Program-made: the position numbers and the translations under genes
Shown here: positions 60,188-64,000 of the stretch, in pieces
Numbering within the stretch: position 1 is the first letter of the stretch
Layout: every line of letters begins with the position of its first letter
The notes under the pieces: model-generated
Databases searched by the model: none
Told to the model about the DNA's origin: nothing
Seen by the model: the letters and a program-made list of their open reading frames with translations, nothing else
Assembly (NCBI RefSeq): GCF_037975245.1
Contig: NC_092579.1
Coordinates: 4,984,001 to 5,048,000, forward strand
Reading direction: 5' to 3'
Length of the DNA stretch: 64,000 nt
Source: Apostichopus japonicus
Lineage: Eukaryota; Echinodermata; Holothuroidea; Aspidochirotida; Stichopodidae

Positions 60188-60584
60188 CAGTGGCAGAGCG
60201 TCCATACAGTCAGAGGGGGCAGATGCCCCCCTGACGGACTCAAATGGACTGCTGGCGCCCTTTTCAGCTTTTTACCACTTTTTACTTATTCGCAATTATT
60301 GACTTTTTTTATTGCGCTCTCAAATACCTATTGACATTTGTCACATTTTGTTGGTGTAATTTTCTGACAAAATGACGATGACACTTATTTATTCTTCGTT
60401 TATCTGCCAATTAGCAAGGCCCGGAAAGGGTCATTTCCGGCGATCTTGGGAGTATCTTTACTCAAAAAATTCTGTACGCTCCGCGCCAACCTGGGGTGGG
60501 GCTCCGCTTAAATAGCGCCAAAAGCGCCCCTACTGTACACACCATTCTCGCCCCCCCTGACCAATACCCCTAGCTCCGCCACTG
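60188..60584. mobile_element. hAT-type MITE, 397 bp, with 8-bp target duplication
   Basis: Starts CAGTGGCAGAGCGTCCATAC and ends AGCTCCGCCACTG, with ACCCTGAT on both sides (60180-60187 and 60585-60592). Inverted relative to the 46065 copy; it keeps about 100 bp that the shorter copy lacks. Confidence 0.93.
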
Positions 60585-60592
60585 ACCCTGAT

Positions 60593-62805
60593 ACTGAACA
60601 CCACAAAGTTCTGCAGTGCACTGACCTATTGGAGTAGGCTTTCTGGCATCTTTTGAATTTAGGACATATTTTAGAGCCTGCCTCTGTCTCTTACACTTGA
60701 ATTGTTCTGGTGCTAATTGCTTCCTGCATTTGGTGGAGGGATTTTGTCTTAAAACAAAAAGGGGAAAAGTTGAGATTTAATGGCTTTCAGCAGTTGAATC
60801 CACCAAATACCAACTTTTTCTAAGTGTTTTATTGTTTAAGAAACCACTAACTTGTCACCCCTTGAGGAAATTGGTTTGTTAATTTACGATTTTTGAGATC
60901 AAATTTTCTTCTTTACCTTAGTGGGTTACTGTTCCCAAGAGGAAAGAGATATGTTTTCACTTGGGGCAAAGATTGTTTATTTTAGAAAGACATAGGAAGA
61001 GGGATTTTGACAGTTTTTTTGAATGGTTTCCTAATTTATACTTAGATTGCATGACACATTGAAACCTGTGTGTTTCGTTATGTCAATAGCAATTCTATTA
61101 GGGTCTGACCTTGCAATATTACCATGGTAGACAGTGTTAAACTGAATTATTGAAATATATCCCAAAAATTATTGCAGTAATAGCCTCCAAAATCGCTGCT
61201 ATTTCTGCTGTTGACTTTATATCCAGATGGGAAGGGTTGGAAAGGGGGGGACAATAAAAAAATAGATAAACATAATAAGGAAAGTAGGTCAAAGTTCAAT
61301 TCGCATCAATTGCATAATTGAAAGAAGGAAGTGAGGATAAAAACTCAACATGGTGCTTGTATATTTTCTTATTTCTTACATGTACTCGATTGGAAATCTT
61401 TATTTGGTGTACTGTATCTGCAGGAAATGGAACCCGTTTTTTTGTTTCACATTATGCAACAGTAACGCCATCACTCGTGTTCACTGTACATGTATGCGAA
61501 ATATTAATACCCAGTGTAGTATTGTACACCTGATTAAAAGTGTGCCCTCGTCACCGTTATTTAAAGTCTGTCGACTGCTGTTGGCAATTTTGAGGGTTTC
61601 ATGCCAAGTGCTAAAGGTGTGTGCTGTCTTATCCAAACACTCTGGAAAACACAGAAACTGTGCATTGCATGAATAGATTCTTGATTCAACAGAACTTTCT
61701 CGTCTGGTTTATTTCCAGTTTTTTCTTCTATTCTTTTTTCTCATGTGTCTTTCTCTGTCTCTCTTTCAACATTTGTATTATTCTAACTTATGAATTCTGT
61801 GAAACTTGGTCTTTACGGAGAGATGTTATCCTTTCCTGTATTCACTTTCATTAAAAGTTGTGTTGTTTCCATATATGTACTAGGAGTTCACAAAATAAAG
61901 CAGCCATGCCTAGTTCCTACTACATATATAGAGGCAAGCACAACACCCCCTTGTGTAAGAATATGTTAAAGGAATACACTCAATGGGTGTACCCTGTTTG
62001 AATTTGGTTTCCTAGCCTTTAAAACAAACATTTCATTTTATATCATGGCTATACTGTATGTGGTCTCCTTGGTGCCTTTTCTACATTGAGTGATGCATAT
62101 TGCCCTAAATGTTTTTTTTTTCTCTCACTAAAGTAGGTAACTTCTACAGCAGTACTGTACCTTGAATACTTTATATTGTTATTCAAGTTCTTCCATAAAC
62201 AGTACCTTGAATATTTTTGTTCCTGTAAAAAAGTTTTGGAATTCAAACTCTCAACCTGTGTGATTTTCAATGTCGTCCTTTAAAATATCAACCTTTCCAA
62301 GGTCACCTTTGAAAACTTGAGGAATGACAATAGACGCCTGTGTTCTGGAATGCGGTGTCCTCATTAAAATTGGGGAAGTGACCACTCACTCAGTGTAGGA
62401 GGGAAGTGGTGTGTGTCATCCCTAGGTTTTGTGTTCCTTCCTTGTGACAATGCCATTTATTATTGTGGTTTTTCCAAGATAATTCCTACATGTTTAGAAC
62501 ACTCATCATCTATCTAGTCCTGATCTCTACCACAGACAGACACAGTTGTAGTGTTGGGATGGCAACAATGCTTTGGTTGTAGTGACTGAAGTGGGGTGCA
62601 TGCTATAACAATAATAAAAGTAATAATAATAATAATCAGCAGTTATTTTACGAAAAAATGTGGGAGAAACCAGCAAGGGCTAATGGAATACAACTTACAC
62701 GTCCAGTGGCTTCTAATTCAACATTTTTACACAAATTTGGAATGTTTTCAAATTTGAAAGTTATTGCAGACAGGAAAACCATAGATTGCTCTTGGAAGAA
62801 AACCT
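60593..62805. other. Non-coding, no feature recognised
   Basis: No exon or repeat family recognised. A short (AAT)n tract lies at about 62610-62636. Confidence 0.45.
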
Positions 62806-62807
62806 AC

Positions 62808-62936
62808 CTTACTATCACCCTGCTGGGAATCGAACCCAAATATCACCCTGCTGGGAATCGAACCCCAAACCTCCCAATTGCTAAGCCTCATTGCTTCAAA
62901 TGCCACTGCCTTCATCCACTCGGCCACAGCACTGGT
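62808..62936 (-). mobile_element. tRNA-derived SINE head with duplicated B box
   Basis: On the minus strand, GTGGCCGAGTGGATGAAGGC is an A-box region of Leu/Ser type II tRNA style. GGTTCGATTCCCAGCAGGG occurs twice, 27 nt apart. Too diverged and rearranged for a working tRNA. Confidence 0.65.
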
Positions 62937-63079
62937 TAAGCATAGACCTATCATAGACCTTTAAAACGAGGTCCTAATGTTGAGAAAGTGATTGCCAGAT
63001 GCTTGTGACCTGATTTATCATTGTCAAAACAACTGAAATATTCTGTAAAGGAACCACCCTTTTACGGAAATAGTTCATC

Positions 63080-63350
63080 ATCAGTCAGTATTTACAAAGG
63101 GATGATATCGTGGAACACTTCAGAAGTGCCTTGAAAGAGAAAGGTCATAAGCTGTTTCTTGAAACTGCTCAGTGAGTGGCAATGTCTGAGTTCATGTGGC
63201 ATGGAATTCCATAAACGAGGGCCAATTCTAGAAAAATGCACGACCACCTTATAAATTGAATTTGAAGTGAGGCTCAATAAGGAGAAGTTAGCATGTAGAG
63301 AGCGGAGAGAATGAGTTGGCTTGTAAGGGGAGATGAGATCACACAAATAT
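63080..63350 (-). pseudogene. Non-LTR retrotransposon RT C-terminal fragment
   Basis: Minus-strand frame with the typical tail VVHFSRIGPRLWNSMPHELR, then SLSSFKKQLMTFLF, as in L2/CR1-like pol proteins. The upstream RT is absent; the frame runs about 84 codons. Confidence 0.8.
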
Positions 63351-64000
63351 TGAGGTGTTTGCCCATGAAGGGCCTTCCAAGTTTATAGCAAGTTCGTTGT
63401 CCTGTATGCTCTACAGTACAGTAGTTTACTTCCAGAAACGAGAAACTACGGTGTTGGTGAAATAACTGCTCATATTATGACATAGAATTGCTTAAAAGTG
63501 ACAGTTCCTGGAAGTACAATGTCAATTGTTTCACTTTGATTGGATGAATTCACTACTTTGAATACATGTATTGACTGCACAGGACCTGTATACACAATGG
63601 ACATATTCTGCAGATTGGTTCATTGTGATGCAGGTCTCATGGGCTCCATAATATTTCTCCTTGCTGCTGAAAGAGAGAAAAAAATATTTATGAAATATTT
63701 ATGAAATAACAGCTTATCTTAATTGAGACAGAATCACTGAAAGGTGATATATGTAAGGTCACTATAGATGGCATTTGATTCCCAAACAGCATTGGACTGA
63801 CTGTACATAAAGTATATTCTGGAAGCCTGTGGCTTGCACACAATTAAGTAGACATGTACACAATGGACATGTATATTCTGCAATACTTTTATCTCAATTA
63901 TATCAATTATATTAAGTCCATTGGGAATTTGGGAGCTACAGTAGTTCCTTGTGGCTGGCCACGGGAGGAAAAGGGAATTTCTGGTCACAATTTTAATACA
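63351..64000. other. Non-coding window end
   Basis: AT-rich; nothing recognised. Confidence 0.45.

Overview
This is nuclear DNA of an animal. Coding sequence sits in short exons with GT-AG introns, and most of the window is intron and transposon. The two recognisable genes are a GT29 sialyltransferase and WDR13. Together with the Ty3/gypsy, CR1-like, hAT and tRNA-SINE content and frequent TAGGCCTA and TACTGTA/TACAGTA words, they suggest a marine invertebrate deuterostome. An echinoderm is my best guess, but that is inference. I see no rRNA, no CRISPR array, no prokaryotic operon and no convincing functional tRNA gene.

Layout. 1-5036 is the 3' flank of a minus-strand gene; it holds an array of alternating short hairpins (2100-2620) and a 19-20 bp minisatellite (4401-4655). 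5037-27872 (minus) is a complete five-exon sialyltransferase gene of ST6GalNAc type, 341 aa. Its splice phases all agree, but several hallmark active-site positions are changed. Its 16 kb first coding intron contains a complete, apparently young Ty3/gypsy element (15973-24496, antisense to the host gene) with 1242-bp LTRs, a 4-bp target duplication, gag and pol, and a clear -1 frameshift signal at the gag stop. 27873-31690 is repeat-rich; a possible untranslated first exon of the sialyltransferase lies near 31403. 31690-35139 is a decayed CR1/L2-like retrotransposon interrupted by a hAT MITE. 35480-38165 is an array of about 26 copies of a 103-bp satellite with a higher-order duplication.

38581-49635 (minus) is WDR13, complete in 14 coding exons (483 aa). 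Its introns have collected hAT MITEs with clean 8-bp target duplications, a minisatellite and a retrotransposon tail. About 0.8 kb away and divergent is the first coding exon of an unrecognised plus-strand gene (50465-50600); the gap looks like a bidirectional promoter. I found no further exons of it. 50601-64000 holds inverted-repeat elements (51178, 51877, 55861, 60188), SINE copies and retrotransposon tails.

The most notable points are the sialyltransferase with altered catalytic motifs and a duplicated splice donor, the textbook frameshift signal in an intact gypsy element, at least seven precisely bounded hAT MITEs, and the structured repeat arrays. No undescribed multi-gene system is evident. 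Exon and element boundaries were read by eye; no alignment or database search was run.
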